DNA of 20,402 bases, taken from the NCBI GenBank assembly GCA_049509915.1, contig JBEKZL010000131.1:1-20402 (forward strand), read 5' to 3'. A program made the translations under genes and the position numbers. The notes beneath the pieces are model-generated. The model was given only the letters and a program-made list of their open reading frames with translations. It did not search any database and was not told the DNA's origin. Below are positions 7,808 through 16,100 of the stretch, in pieces. The stretch's first letter is position 1. Each line of letters begins with the position of its first letter. This DNA is from JBEKYD01 sp049509915 (lineage in GTDB: Bacteria; Acidobacteriota; Terriglobia; Bryobacterales; Bryobacteraceae).

Positions 7808-8488
7808 ATGTACAAAAATGTGTTGATCGTTTCGTTTGCGAGTCTGGGCTTAGTCCTGCCCGCTTTGGCGTCGGACCGCGAGGATGATATCGGGCGTGTT
7901 CAGAAAGCGGCCCGGGTCTTCCAGGAGATCATGGCGACGCCCGACAAAGGCATCCCCAGCAACCTGCTGGAAAGGGCGAAGTGCATCGCCATCGTTCCAG
8001 GAGAAGAAAAACTTGCCTTCATATTCGGAGGCAACTACGGCAAGGGGGTGGCTACTTGCCGCACCGCCACTGGCTGGAGCGCGCCGATGTTTATAGCTGT
8101 CGGCGGCGGTAGCGTTGGCTTTCAGATCGGCGGTTCTTTCACCGACGTGGTGATGCTATTCATGAACGACCACGCGTTGCAGAGCCTGCTGGGCGACAAA
8201 TTCAAGATCGGCGGCGACGCGTCTGTAGCCGCCGGCCCGGTGGGGAGACAGGCATCGGCCGACACGGACGTGCGACTCAATGCGGAGATCCTGAGCTATT
8301 CGCGCAGCAAGGGAGTTTTCGCCGGAGTCAGCGTGGATGGCGCGGTGGTCCAGGCTGACCGCAGCGGAGACGTATCCATGTACGGCCACAATGTCACCCG
8401 CCAGGAAATCCTGCGCGGTGAGACTGCGGTTCCCGAGGCAGCGCAGGGCCTGGTAGGAGAACTGGCCAACTACCCTTCACGTAATTAG
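7808..8488 (+). CDS. Secreted SYLF (Ysc84/DUF500) domain lipid-binding protein
   Basis: The 226-residue product has an N-terminal signal peptide of about 22 residues (MYKNVLIVSFASLGLVLPALA-S), so it is exported. The remainder is a SYLF/Ysc84 domain: an N-terminal amphipathic helix region (RVQKAARVFQEIM), IPSNLLERAKCIAIVPG, then the glycine-rich core with FGGNYGKGVATCRT and APMFIAVGGGSVGFQIGGS, and later GRQASADTDVRLNAEILSYS with RSKGVFAGVSVDGAVV. The domain binds phosphoinositides in eukaryotic relatives; in bacteria the ligand and job are unknown, though periplasmic or outer-membrane lipid contact is plausible. It is followed by a clear terminator and appears to be transcribed alone. Confidence 0.93.
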   Translation: MYKNVLIVSFASLGLVLPALASDREDDIGRVQKAARVFQEIMATPDKGIPSNLLERAKCIAIVPGEEKLAFIFGGNYGKGVATCRTATGWSAPMFIAVGGGSVGFQIGGSFTDVVMLFMNDHALQSLLGDKFKIGGDASVAAGPVGRQASADTDVRLNAEILSYSRSKGVFAGVSVDGAVVQADRSGDVSMYGHNVTRQEILRGETAVPEAAQGLVGELANYPSRN

Positions 8489-8509
8489 TTTGACTCGTGG
8501 CGACTTCTT

Positions 8510-8550
8510 CGGCCCTCGGCGCGCTGACCGGTGCTGAGGGCCGCTTTCTT
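8510..8550 (+). terminator. Rho-independent terminator after the SYLF gene
   Basis: CGGCCCTC (8510-8517) pairs perfectly with GAGGGCCG (8536-8543). The stem continues inward with five more pairs including two wobbles (GGCGC with GTGCT), leaving a short loop around GCTGACCG. The T-rich run CTTTCTT follows directly. It lies 21 bp after the SYLF stop codon and separates it from the glucan phosphorylase gene. Confidence 0.85.
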
Positions 8551-8567
8551 GGTCCAAAATATAAATC

Positions 8568-11111
8568 ATGAGCAAACAACTGCGCGCCAGCCACCCCATA
8601 TACCATCTGTTACCCGCGGAAATCGAGGGTTTCGACTCTTTGGCGGAACTTGCCTTGGATATGCATTGGTCGTGGAATCACGCCACCGACGAAGTGTGGC
8701 GGCGGCTTGATCCCGAACTGTGGGGAATCACCCATAACCCCTGGGTGGTCCTGCAGACGGTCTCGCGCGACCGGATCGAGCTCGTCTTGGACGATCCGGT
8801 TTTCCGGAAGAGCGTCGATGGTCTCGTGGAAGCCCGACGGCAAGCTGAGGCGCCGGCGTGGTTTCAGCAGAACCACTCGGCAAGTCCACTGACCTGCGCA
8901 GCTTATTTCAGCATGGAGTTCATGCTGAGCGAGGCTTTGCCGATCTACTCGGGCGGGCTCGGGAATGTGGCGGGCGATCAACTCAAAGCGGCCAGCGACC
9001 TGGGTGTACCGGTGGTCGGAGTCGGGCTGCTTTACCAACAGGGCTATTTTCGCCAGGTGATCGGTAAGAACGGCGAGCAACAGGCTCTGTACCCCTATAA
9101 CGATCCGGGACAGTTGCCGATTACGCCATTGCGCCAACCAAACGGGGAGTGGTTGCGATTGGAGATCGCATTGCCTGGATACTCGGTCTGGCTGCGCGCC
9201 TGGCAGGTGCAGGTCGGCCGGGTGAAGCTTTACCTGTTGGATAGCAATGACGCGGCGAACTTCCCCGCTCATCGGGGGATTACGAGTGAACTCTACGGGG
9301 GCGGCGTGGAGTTGCGTCTGAAGCAGGAGTTGCTGCTCGGGATTGGCGGATGGCGGCTGCTCGGCGCGCTCGGGCTTCGACCCGAGGTCTGTCACTTGAA
9401 TGAGGGGCACGCGGCGTTCGCCGTTTTGGAACGCGCCCGCGACTTCATGGAAGAGAGCGGGCAGCCCTTCGAAGCCGCGCTGGCGGTCACCCGCGCGGGC
9501 AATCTTTTCACCACCCACACGGCAGTGGCCGCCGGCTTTGACCATTTTGCTCCCGCCCTCATCGAGCAGTACCTGGCGGGATACGCCGAAAATAAGCTCG
9601 GCATTGCGCTCAAGGATTTGCTGGCACTTGGCCGCGAGAACCCGGACGATTCGTCCGAAGCTTTCAACATGGCATATCTGGCCATCCGGGGAAGCGGCTC
9701 TGTAAATGGAGTGAGCCGCTTGCACGGGGAAGTGAGCCGGCGCCTTTTTCTGCCTCTGTTTCCGCGCTGGCCGGAGGAAGAAGTCCCCATCGGACACGTG
9801 ACCAACGGAGTCCATATGCCCACTTGGGACTCGGCTCCCTCCGACGATCTTTGGACAGAAACCTGTGGAAAGGACCGTTGGCTGGGTACCGGGGCAACCC
9901 TGGAACAGGACATCCAGAAGGTTTCCGGCGCCAGGTTATGGCAATTTCGAACCGCCGCCTGCCAGTCGCTGGTGGAGTACGCTCGCGAACGATTGTCCCT
10001 GGGCCTGGCTGCGTCAGGCGCGCCGCCCGAGGAGACAGAAGTCGCGAAGCATCTTTTCGATTCCAACACTCTGACATTGGGCTTCGCACGCCGTTTCGCG
10101 ACCTACAAGAGACCGAACCTGCTGCTCCATGACCCATCGCGACTGCTTCGCCTGTTGACCAATTCGCAGCGCCCGGTGCAACTCATCATCGCCGGCAAGG
10201 CGCATCCGGAGGACCAGGCCGGGCAGGCCCTGATTCAGGAATGGACGCATTTCATCCGGCAGTCCGGGGCGCGTCCTCACGCGATCTTCCTTGCCGATTA
10301 CGACATGCTCTTGACCGAGCACCTGGTGCAAGGCGTGGACGTCTGGATCAACACGCCGCGGCGGCCCTGGGAAGCTTGCGGGACGAGCGGCATGAAGGTG
10401 CTGGTCAATGGAGGCATTAACCTCTCGGAGCTGGACGGGTGGTGGGCGGAGGCCTACACACCTGAGGTCGGGTGGGCATTGGGGGACGGCCAGGAACATC
10501 ACGACGATCCGGCCCGGGACGCCGCCGAAGCCGAAGCGCTCTACGAGCTGCTCGAACGGGAAGTGATTCCCGAGTTTTATGCCCGCGACGAACAGGGTAT
10601 CCCGACGGCTTGGGTAGCGCGAATGCGAAAGAGCATGGCGACACTGACACCGCGCTTTTCCGCGGATCGCGCGGTGCGGGAATACACGGAGCAACACTAC
10701 CTTCCGTGTGCGGCGACCTATCGCGAGCGTGCCGCCAACAAAGGTGCAATCGGCAGGCAAATAGTTGACTGGCGGCATGCCCTGGAAAAGGATTGGCCCA
10801 TACTCCGTTTCGGTGAAATCAAGATTGATACCAGCGGGCACGAAATTGTGTTTGAGGTGCAGGTTTATCTAAATGACCTGGATCCCAACGCGGCGCGGGT
10901 GGAACTTTACGCCGACGGCGCCAACGGCGGCGGTCCAGTGTGGCACCAGATGGAGCGCGTTGGCCAATTGGCAGGCGTGTCCGGAGGCTACACTTTTCGC
11001 GCACGGGTGGCCGCGACACGTCCGGCTACCGACTACACGGCGCGCCTGATACCGTACGCTACCGGCGTTGCCGTTCCCCTGGAAGCAACTCGCATCCTGT
11101 GGCAGCGCTGA
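8568..11111 (+). CDS. glgP: Alpha-glucan (glycogen/maltodextrin) phosphorylase
   Basis: This 847-residue enzyme is a GT35 phosphorylase that releases glucose-1-phosphate from alpha-1,4-glucans using pyridoxal phosphate. Residues 1-110 are the N-terminal DUF3417 domain typical of the shorter bacterial/archaeal branch (LAELALDMHWSWNHATDEVW). Key stretches are YFSMEFMLSEALPIYSGGLG, VCHLNEGHAAFAVLERAR, IGHVTNGVHMPTW, FARRFATYKRPNLLL and IIAGKAHPEDQAGQ. The cofactor site is EACGTSGMK, with the PLP lysine at K610. A C-terminal beta-rich tail (about 745-847, IVFEVQVYLNDLDPNAARVE) resembles the accessory domain seen in close relatives. The ATG at 8568 gives the expected N-terminus, but no Shine-Dalgarno sequence precedes it, only AT-rich TATAAATC. 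A PPK2 gene follows after about 145 bp. No other glycogen gene is in the window. Confidence 0.95.
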   Translation: MSKQLRASHPIYHLLPAEIEGFDSLAELALDMHWSWNHATDEVWRRLDPELWGITHNPWVVLQTVSRDRIELVLDDPVFRKSVDGLVEARRQAEAPAWFQQNHSASPLTCAAYFSMEFMLSEALPIYSGGLGNVAGDQLKAASDLGVPVVGVGLLYQQGYFRQVIGKNGEQQALYPYNDPGQLPITPLRQPNGEWLRLEIALPGYSVWLRAWQVQVGRVKLYLLDSNDAANFPAHRGITSELYGGGVELRLKQELLLGIGGWRLLGALGLRPEVCHLNEGHAAFAVLERARDFMEESGQPFEAALAVTRAGNLFTTHTAVAAGFDHFAPALIEQYLAGYAENKLGIALKDLLALGRENPDDSSEAFNMAYLAIRGSGSVNGVSRLHGEVSRRLFLPLFPRWPEEEVPIGHVTNGVHMPTWDSAPSDDLWTETCGKDRWLGTGATLEQDIQKVSGARLWQFRTAACQSLVEYARERLSLGLAASGAPPEETEVAKHLFDSNTLTLGFARRFATYKRPNLLLHDPSRLLRLLTNSQRPVQLIIAGKAHPEDQAGQALIQEWTHFIRQSGARPHAIFLADYDMLLTEHLVQGVDVWINTPRRPWEACGTSGMKVLVNGGINLSELDGWWAEAYTPEVGWALGDGQEHHDDPARDAAEAEALYELLEREVIPEFYARDEQGIPTAWVARMRKSMATLTPRFSADRAVREYTEQHYLPCAATYRERAANKGAIGRQIVDWRHALEKDWPILRFGEIKIDTSGHEIVFEVQVYLNDLDPNAARVELYADGANGGGPVWHQMERVGQLAGVSGGYTFRARVAATRPATDYTARLIPYATGVAVPLEATRILWQR

Positions 11112-11245
11112 CTCGGCGTCTGGCATTTTCCGAACCGGCGCCGCGAACGATCAGGTATTAAATTATGAAGAGCCCGGACCGGGGCCGCGTCACCGTGCTC
11201 CCGAACCCATGAGCGTTGAGCGCCACGACGCAGGTCGCGACATCG

Positions 11246-11253
11246 AAGGGAGG
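11246..11253 (+). promoter_or_regulatory. Ribosome-binding site fixing the PPK2 start
   Basis: AAGGGAGG lies just before the ATG at 11257. It is the only strong Shine-Dalgarno sequence in this frame and therefore favours a start at MRIDSKDF. The upstream in-frame ATG codons at 11068 (inside glgP) and 11209 have no comparable site. Confidence 0.75.
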
Positions 11254-11256
11254 AAG

Positions 11257-12126
11257 ATGAGAATTGATTCAAAGGATTTCCGGGTGCGGCCAGGGGAAGG
11301 GGTTAAACTCAGTGAGTGGCCTACGATTGGGAAGCCATATTGCAAGTCGAAGAAGGATTATCAACAACTCTTAGGAGAACACGTGGAGGAGTTGAGCTCG
11401 CTGCAACGCCTTCACTACGCGTCCAACCGCTACGCATTGCTGCTCATATTTCAAGGAATGGACGCCGGCGGTAAGGACGGGGCCATCCGCCACGTCATGT
11501 CGGGAGTCAATCCGGAGGGCTGCCAGGTTTCGAGCTTCAAACAACCGAGCGCCGACGAATTGGAACACGATTTTCTCTGGCGCACCACGCGCCGGCTACC
11601 CGCACGCGGCCAGATCGGCATATTCAATCGGTCCTATTACGAGGAAGTGCTGGTCGTTCGCGTGCATCCGGAGATCCTCCGCGGCCAGGGGCTTTCCGAA
11701 GAGCTGCGCGACGAGAAAACTATCTGGGACGAGCGGTACCGCTCCATCGTGGACCTGGAGAGCCACCTCTATCGCAACGGAACCCGAACCGTCAAAATAT
11801 TCCTGCACCTTTCCAAAGAAGAGCAGCGAAAGCGATTCCTCGATCGCATTGATGAGCGGGATAAGAACTGGAAATTCAGCCTTGCCGACATTCATGAGAG
11901 GAAATACTGGAAGCGCTACATGAAGGCTTATGAAGCTTGCCTTAGCGCGACAAGCACCCATCACGCGCCTTGGTACATCGTCCCCGCCGACGACAAGGAG
12001 AATGCCCGGTTGATTGTTTCGCAGGTGGTTCTCGACACCCTCAGCGGCCTGAAGATGGCCTATCCCGAGACCACCGCGAAACGTCGGCGGGAACTGAAAT
12101 CTATCCGCGAGCTGCTGGCGAAGTGA
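11257..12126 (+). CDS. ppk2: Polyphosphate kinase 2 family protein (polyphosphate:nucleotide phosphotransferase)
   Basis: The product is 289 residues from the chosen start, the normal size for single-domain PPK2. The P-loop is GMDAGGKDG (67-75), followed by the family-typical RHVMSGVNPEGCQV and SFKQPSADELEHDFLWR. The Walker B region is GIFNRSYYEE (121-130), and the lid region includes HLSKEEQRKRFLDRI and WKFSLADIHERKYW. PPK2 enzymes move phosphate between polyphosphate and nucleoside mono- or diphosphates in the cytoplasm; which nucleotide and direction apply here cannot be read from the sequence. The frame extends back to 11068, but that part lies inside glgP and is not family-like. Its stop is 10 bp before the P-type ATPase start, so the two are probably co-transcribed. 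Confidence 0.93.
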   Translation: MRIDSKDFRVRPGEGVKLSEWPTIGKPYCKSKKDYQQLLGEHVEELSSLQRLHYASNRYALLLIFQGMDAGGKDGAIRHVMSGVNPEGCQVSSFKQPSADELEHDFLWRTTRRLPARGQIGIFNRSYYEEVLVVRVHPEILRGQGLSEELRDEKTIWDERYRSIVDLESHLYRNGTRTVKIFLHLSKEEQRKRFLDRIDERDKNWKFSLADIHERKYWKRYMKAYEACLSATSTHHAPWYIVPADDKENARLIVSQVVLDTLSGLKMAYPETTAKRRRELKSIRELLAK

Positions 12127-12136
12127 GGTTTGACTT

Positions 12137-14467
12137 ATGGCCCCGGCAAAAGGTGTCCCGATCTCGACCGGCCTGACAAGCGACGAAGCCCGCCGCCGGC
12201 TGGACAAGTCCGGTCCAAACGCAGTGCCCGACACGGCGGTGCATCCTCTTCGCCGGGCACTTACCAAGTTTTGGGCGCCGGTTCCATGGATGCTCGAGGC
12301 CGCGATTGTGCTTGAGGTCGCCCTCGGCAAGTATGTCGAAGGTGGGATCATCGCGCTTCTGCTCGCCTTCAACGCGGCTCTCGGCTTCTTGCAGGAAGGG
12401 CGCGCGCAGGCGACTCTAGACGCGCTTAAGTCGCGGCTCGCCCTGCATGCCTCGGTACGTCGCGATAACACATGGGTGACCGTTCCCGCGGCCGAACTCG
12501 TGTCCGGCGATATCGTCAAGCTGTCGCTGGGAGCCGTTGTTGCCGCCGACGTGCGTCTGACTGACGGGTCCGTGCTGCTTGACCAGTCCATGCTCACTGG
12601 CGAATCCGTTCCGATTGAAGCCGTCGCCGGATTCGAAACCTATGCGGGCGCGCTGGTTCGGCGCGGCGGAGCGATTGCGGAAGTTACGGCCACCGGAGCG
12701 CGCACAAAGTTCGGACGTACCGCGGAACTGGTTCGCACCGCGCACGTCGAAAGTTCGCAGCAGAAGGCTGTTCTACACGTAGTGCGCAATCTCGCTATCT
12801 TCAGTGGCATCATCATCGTTCTCCTCGTGACGTATGCCTACATTCTCAAGCTGCCGCCAGGCGAGATCGTCCCCCTGGTGTTGACCGCGGTTCTTGGGTC
12901 TATCCCGGTCGCGCTGCCGGCTACCTTTACGCTTGCGGCCGCCATAGGCGCGCGGGCTCTGGCGAAGCTGGACGTTCTTCCGACACGGCTCTCCGCGGTG
13001 GACGAAGCGGCAAGCATCGATGTGCTGTGCGCGGATAAGACGGGTACGCTGACACAAAACGAACTGAAAGTGACTGCCATACACCCTATGCCCGGCTTTG
13101 ACGAGTCACACGTTCTGGGAATGGCCGCCCTTGCCAGCTCGGATGGCGGGCAGGATCCCGTAGATGCGGCCATCCAGTCCGCCGCGGCCAAGAATAGGGC
13201 CCCCGATCTGCCGAAACTGATCAAGTTAGTTCCCTTCGATCCCGATACGAAGATGTCGGAGGCGACTGCCACAGATGCGGGTAGCGCCACGGTTCGCGCG
13301 GTCAAAGGCGCGTTTGCTTCGGTTGCCGGCCTTACGCAATCGGCTCCCGATGCATCCAAGACGGCGAGCGAACTGGAGGCACAGGGCTTCCGCGTTCTGG
13401 CGGTTGCGGTTGGTCCGCCAGCGGCGCTGAAGCTTGCCGGAATCATCGCTCTCAGCGACCCGCCCAGACCTGATTCGGCCGCGTTGATTACCGAGTTGCA
13501 CACGTTGGGCGTCCGCGCGGTAATGGTGACGGGCGATGCGCCGGCGACGGCAGCGATCGTGGCCCATGCCGTAGGCCTGGATGGAAAAGTCTGTCCGCCC
13601 GGGCCCCTTCCCGCTTCTGTGAGTCCCGAGGAGTTTGCGGTTTTCGCCGGCGTTCTCCCGGAAGGGAAGTACGACCTCGTCAAGGCGTTCCAGAAGAGTG
13701 GTCACACCGTCGGGATGTGCGGCGATGGAGCCAACGACGCGCCGGCGCTCCGCCAGGCCCAGATGGGAATCGCGGTATCGACCGCCACCGATGTTGCGAA
13801 GTCGGCGGCCGGCATTGTGTTGACCAAGCCAGGACTCGGTGGCATCGTCGCGGCCGTAAAAGAAGGCCGCGTGACGTTCCAGCGCATCCTGACTTATACG
13901 CTCAACTCCGTTACCGGCAAGATCTCAAAGCTGCTCTTTCTGGCCGCCGGCCTGGTCATTACCGGCCAGGCCATCCTGACTCCCATGTTGATGGTCATCA
14001 TGATGCTGGCCGGCGACCTCCTCGGAATGTCCCTGACGACGGACAATGTGCGACCTTCGCCGTTGCCCAATGCCTGGCGGATCGGCAAATTGACCATGGC
14101 AGGCGTCTTCATGGGGGTCTCCGAGCTGGTCTTTTGCACGGCCATCCTGGCCGTTGGCAAATTCCGCCTTGGTTTCGAAATCCAAACCCTGAGAACTCTG
14201 GCTTTCGTGTCTCTCGTTTTTGGCAATCAAGCGACGACTTACCTGAACCGTGACCGCAAGCGCATGGGGTCTTCTCACCCAAGCCTGTGGCTCGTCGGGT
14301 CGTCTGTAGTCGATTTGCTGATTGGCTCGACGTTGGCGACTTGCGGAATCGCCATGAGTCCTCTGCCCATCTCCCTTGTGGGCGAACTCTTCCTGGCGGC
14401 CGTGATCTTTGCATTCATTGTGGACTTTGCCAAAGTTCCCGTATTCAACCGCCTCAGGATCGCATAG
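12137..14467 (+). CDS. P-type ATPase, P3A (proton-efflux)-like
   Basis: The 776-residue membrane pump has all catalytic P-type motifs: TGES in the actuator domain (154-157), the phosphorylated D300 in DKTGTLT, MVTGD, and GDGANDAP in the hinge (529-536). The M4 stretch SIPVALPATFTLAAAIGARALA and the M6 stretch ending MSLTTDNVRPSPLPNAW match plasma-membrane H+-ATPases, including an acidic D627 in M6 where the plant proton pumps have their proton-binding Asp. An N-terminal cation-ATPase domain is present (GLTSDEARRRLDKSGPN), but there is no plant-type C-terminal autoinhibitory domain, as usual for prokaryotic members. By my alignment, the M5 arginine of plant pumps is replaced by Ser with lysines nearby, so proton specificity is likely rather than certain. 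GAGG overlapping the ppk2 stop serves as ribosome-binding site. It sits between ppk2 and an NRAMP gene. Confidence 0.9.
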   Translation: MAPAKGVPISTGLTSDEARRRLDKSGPNAVPDTAVHPLRRALTKFWAPVPWMLEAAIVLEVALGKYVEGGIIALLLAFNAALGFLQEGRAQATLDALKSRLALHASVRRDNTWVTVPAAELVSGDIVKLSLGAVVAADVRLTDGSVLLDQSMLTGESVPIEAVAGFETYAGALVRRGGAIAEVTATGARTKFGRTAELVRTAHVESSQQKAVLHVVRNLAIFSGIIIVLLVTYAYILKLPPGEIVPLVLTAVLGSIPVALPATFTLAAAIGARALAKLDVLPTRLSAVDEAASIDVLCADKTGTLTQNELKVTAIHPMPGFDESHVLGMAALASSDGGQDPVDAAIQSAAAKNRAPDLPKLIKLVPFDPDTKMSEATATDAGSATVRAVKGAFASVAGLTQSAPDASKTASELEAQGFRVLAVAVGPPAALKLAGIIALSDPPRPDSAALITELHTLGVRAVMVTGDAPATAAIVAHAVGLDGKVCPPGPLPASVSPEEFAVFAGVLPEGKYDLVKAFQKSGHTVGMCGDGANDAPALRQAQMGIAVSTATDVAKSAAGIVLTKPGLGGIVAAVKEGRVTFQRILTYTLNSVTGKISKLLFLAAGLVITGQAILTPMLMVIMMLAGDLLGMSLTTDNVRPSPLPNAWRIGKLTMAGVFMGVSELVFCTAILAVGKFRLGFEIQTLRTLAFVSLVFGNQATTYLNRDRKRMGSSHPSLWLVGSSVVDLLIGSTLATCGIAMSPLPISLVGELFLAAVIFAFIVDFAKVPVFNRLRIA

Positions 14468-14525
14468 AGAATTGCTGGGCGCCGCGCGCGGGTGTTGTAG
14501 AATCAAGGGAAATGAATCGGGGGCA

Positions 14526-15836
14526 ATGAGCCACAATTTTCCGGGCGCCAAGACCGCCAGGCGCGCATTCGTCTTTCAGGGTCGCTTCCGCAGGTTCTTT
14601 TCGAATCTGGGACCCGGATTAATTACCGGCGCGGCGGACGACGATCCCTCAGGCATCTCGACCTATTCGGTCACCGGCGCCGCCTTCGGCTACACGCCTT
14701 TGTGGACCGCGATTTTCTCTTTCCCGTTGATGGCGGCCGTCCAGATCATGTGTGCCCGCCTGGGTATGGTCACCGGACTTGGCCTGGCGGGCGTCATTCG
14801 AGTTCGCTATCCGCGGTGGGTTCTTTGGAGCGCCTGCACGCTGCTCCTGGTCGCCAATATCGTCAATATCGCTGCGGATCTCGGCGGCATGGCCAGCGTC
14901 ACGGAGCTTCTGACCGGCGTCAGGGCTCCCTATTGGACCCCCGCGTACGCGCTCCTCATCGTATGCCTGTTGTTCTGGACGAGTTATCGCCTTATCGCCC
15001 GGGTCTTTAAGTGGCTCACTCTCGTCCTGTTTGCCTATATTGCCGCCGCATTTCTAGCGCGCCCGAACTGGACCGCCGTTTTGTGGGCGACTTTGATCCC
15101 GCGCGTAGAGTGGTCCGCCACTTATTGGGCCACTCTGGTCGCAATTCTAGGAACCACTATCTCCCCATACCTTTTCTTCTGGCAGGCCGCGGAGGAAGTA
15201 GAGGAGGAAATCGCTCTGGGCAGGTCGACCGTCGAACAGCGTCGAGGTGCGTCCAAACGGGAACTGCGGCGTTGCCGGAACGATGTCATTACCGGCATGT
15301 TCTTTTCGAACCTCGTGATGTATTTCATCATTCTTACTGCGGCCGCTACGTTGCATGCGCACGGCAAAACGACCATATCCACCGCGCGCGATGCCGCCGA
15401 AGCGTTGCGTCCGTTTGCCGGCAACGGCGCGTACTGGCTCTTCAGTTTGGGCCTGATCGGAGCCGGTATGCTGGGAGTCCCTGTATTGGCCGGGTCTTGT
15501 GCCTATGCCATTGCAGAAGCGGCCGATTGGGTTGGCTCGCTGGAGGTACACCCTCCCCTTGCTCACGGCTTCTATGCGGTTATAGCCGTTGCCATGGCGT
15601 TGGGCCTCGGTTTGGATTACGCCAGGCTGGACGCCGTCAAGATGCTGTTTTGGTCGGCGGTGCTCAATGGAGCGCTGGCGCCCCCCCTGCTTGTTCTTGT
15701 GGTGCTGCTTACTAGCCGCGCCGACGTTATGGGCGAGCACCGGAACGGAGCCCTGCTTCGCCGGCTAGGGTGGACGTGTGCCGGTGTCATGCTGCTCGCG
15801 ACGGTTATTATGTTTGCGACAGCATATCTGGCATGA
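14526..15836 (+). CDS. NRAMP (SLC11)-family divalent metal transporter, divergent metal site
   Basis: The 436-residue protein has about 11 hydrophobic segments and the NRAMP opening RFFSNLGPGLITGAADDDPSG. The TM1 metal motif reads D40-P-S-G instead of the canonical DPGN, and the TM6 motif reads TISPYLFFWQ instead of a Met-Pro-His sequence, followed by an acidic EEVEEEI stretch. The first Asp is kept but the Asn, Met and His ligand positions are changed. Relatives with such changes include Mg2+-selective NRAMP-related transporters, so Mn/Fe selectivity should not be assumed. The start at 14526 is chosen because the family begins near here; the frame is open back to 14409, inside the ATPase gene. 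A five-codon frame, M-N-R-G-Q, ends in a TGA overlapping this ATG. It follows the P-type ATPase by 58 bp. Confidence 0.9.
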   Translation: MSHNFPGAKTARRAFVFQGRFRRFFSNLGPGLITGAADDDPSGISTYSVTGAAFGYTPLWTAIFSFPLMAAVQIMCARLGMVTGLGLAGVIRVRYPRWVLWSACTLLLVANIVNIAADLGGMASVTELLTGVRAPYWTPAYALLIVCLLFWTSYRLIARVFKWLTLVLFAYIAAAFLARPNWTAVLWATLIPRVEWSATYWATLVAILGTTISPYLFFWQAAEEVEEEIALGRSTVEQRRGASKRELRRCRNDVITGMFFSNLVMYFIILTAAATLHAHGKTTISTARDAAEALRPFAGNGAYWLFSLGLIGAGMLGVPVLAGSCAYAIAEAADWVGSLEVHPPLAHGFYAVIAVAMALGLGLDYARLDAVKMLFWSAVLNGALAPPLLVLVVLLTSRADVMGEHRNGALLRRLGWTCAGVMLLATVIMFATAYLA

Positions 15837-15879
15837 CGGTACAGACAAGGCCTGTGCCCGGCGGTCGGCGCTGTGACGC

Positions 15880-16032
15880 TCAGTAGGCGCCCAGCAGGTA
15901 GGCTAGGAGGACAATCAGCACTATGGTGCCTAAGCCGATTCCGGCGCTGCCACCATAACCCCACCGGCGGTGGCCGTAATATCCCCCACTGCCGCCTAAA
16001 ATCAGCAACAAGACGATAAGTAGTATCAACAT
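15880..16032 (-). CDS. Small DUF3309-like membrane protein, 50 aa
   Basis: This very short gene reads MLILLIVLLLILGGSGGYYG, then HRRWGYGGSAGIGLGTIVLI and VLLAYLLGAY, ending at TGA (15880-15882). Two hydrophobic segments flank a glycine-, tyrosine- and arginine-rich turn containing W-G-Y-G, which is the DUF3309 pattern. AAAGGA precedes the ATG at suitable spacing. Function is unknown; such peptides are often found among stress-induced or envelope genes. It follows csbD by 68 bp on the same strand and is probably co-transcribed with it. It converges on the NRAMP gene. Confidence 0.85.
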   Translation of the reverse strand: MLILLIVLLLILGGSGGYYGHRRWGYGGSAGIGLGTIVLIVLLAYLLGAY

Positions 16033-16100
16033 AACAAATTTCCTTTTCTTCTAAAACGTAGCCAGTTCTTGACATGCGCCGGCGGCGAGCGGCGGCCTGT

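Noticed and set aside
11068..11256. N-terminal extension of the PPK2 frame
   Set aside because: The first part lies inside glgP and the translation is not PPK2-like; the strong ribosome-binding site and family N-terminus support a start at 11257.
14409..14525. N-terminal extension of the NRAMP frame
   Set aside because: It overlaps the end of the P-type ATPase gene and adds 39 residues unlike any NRAMP N-terminus.
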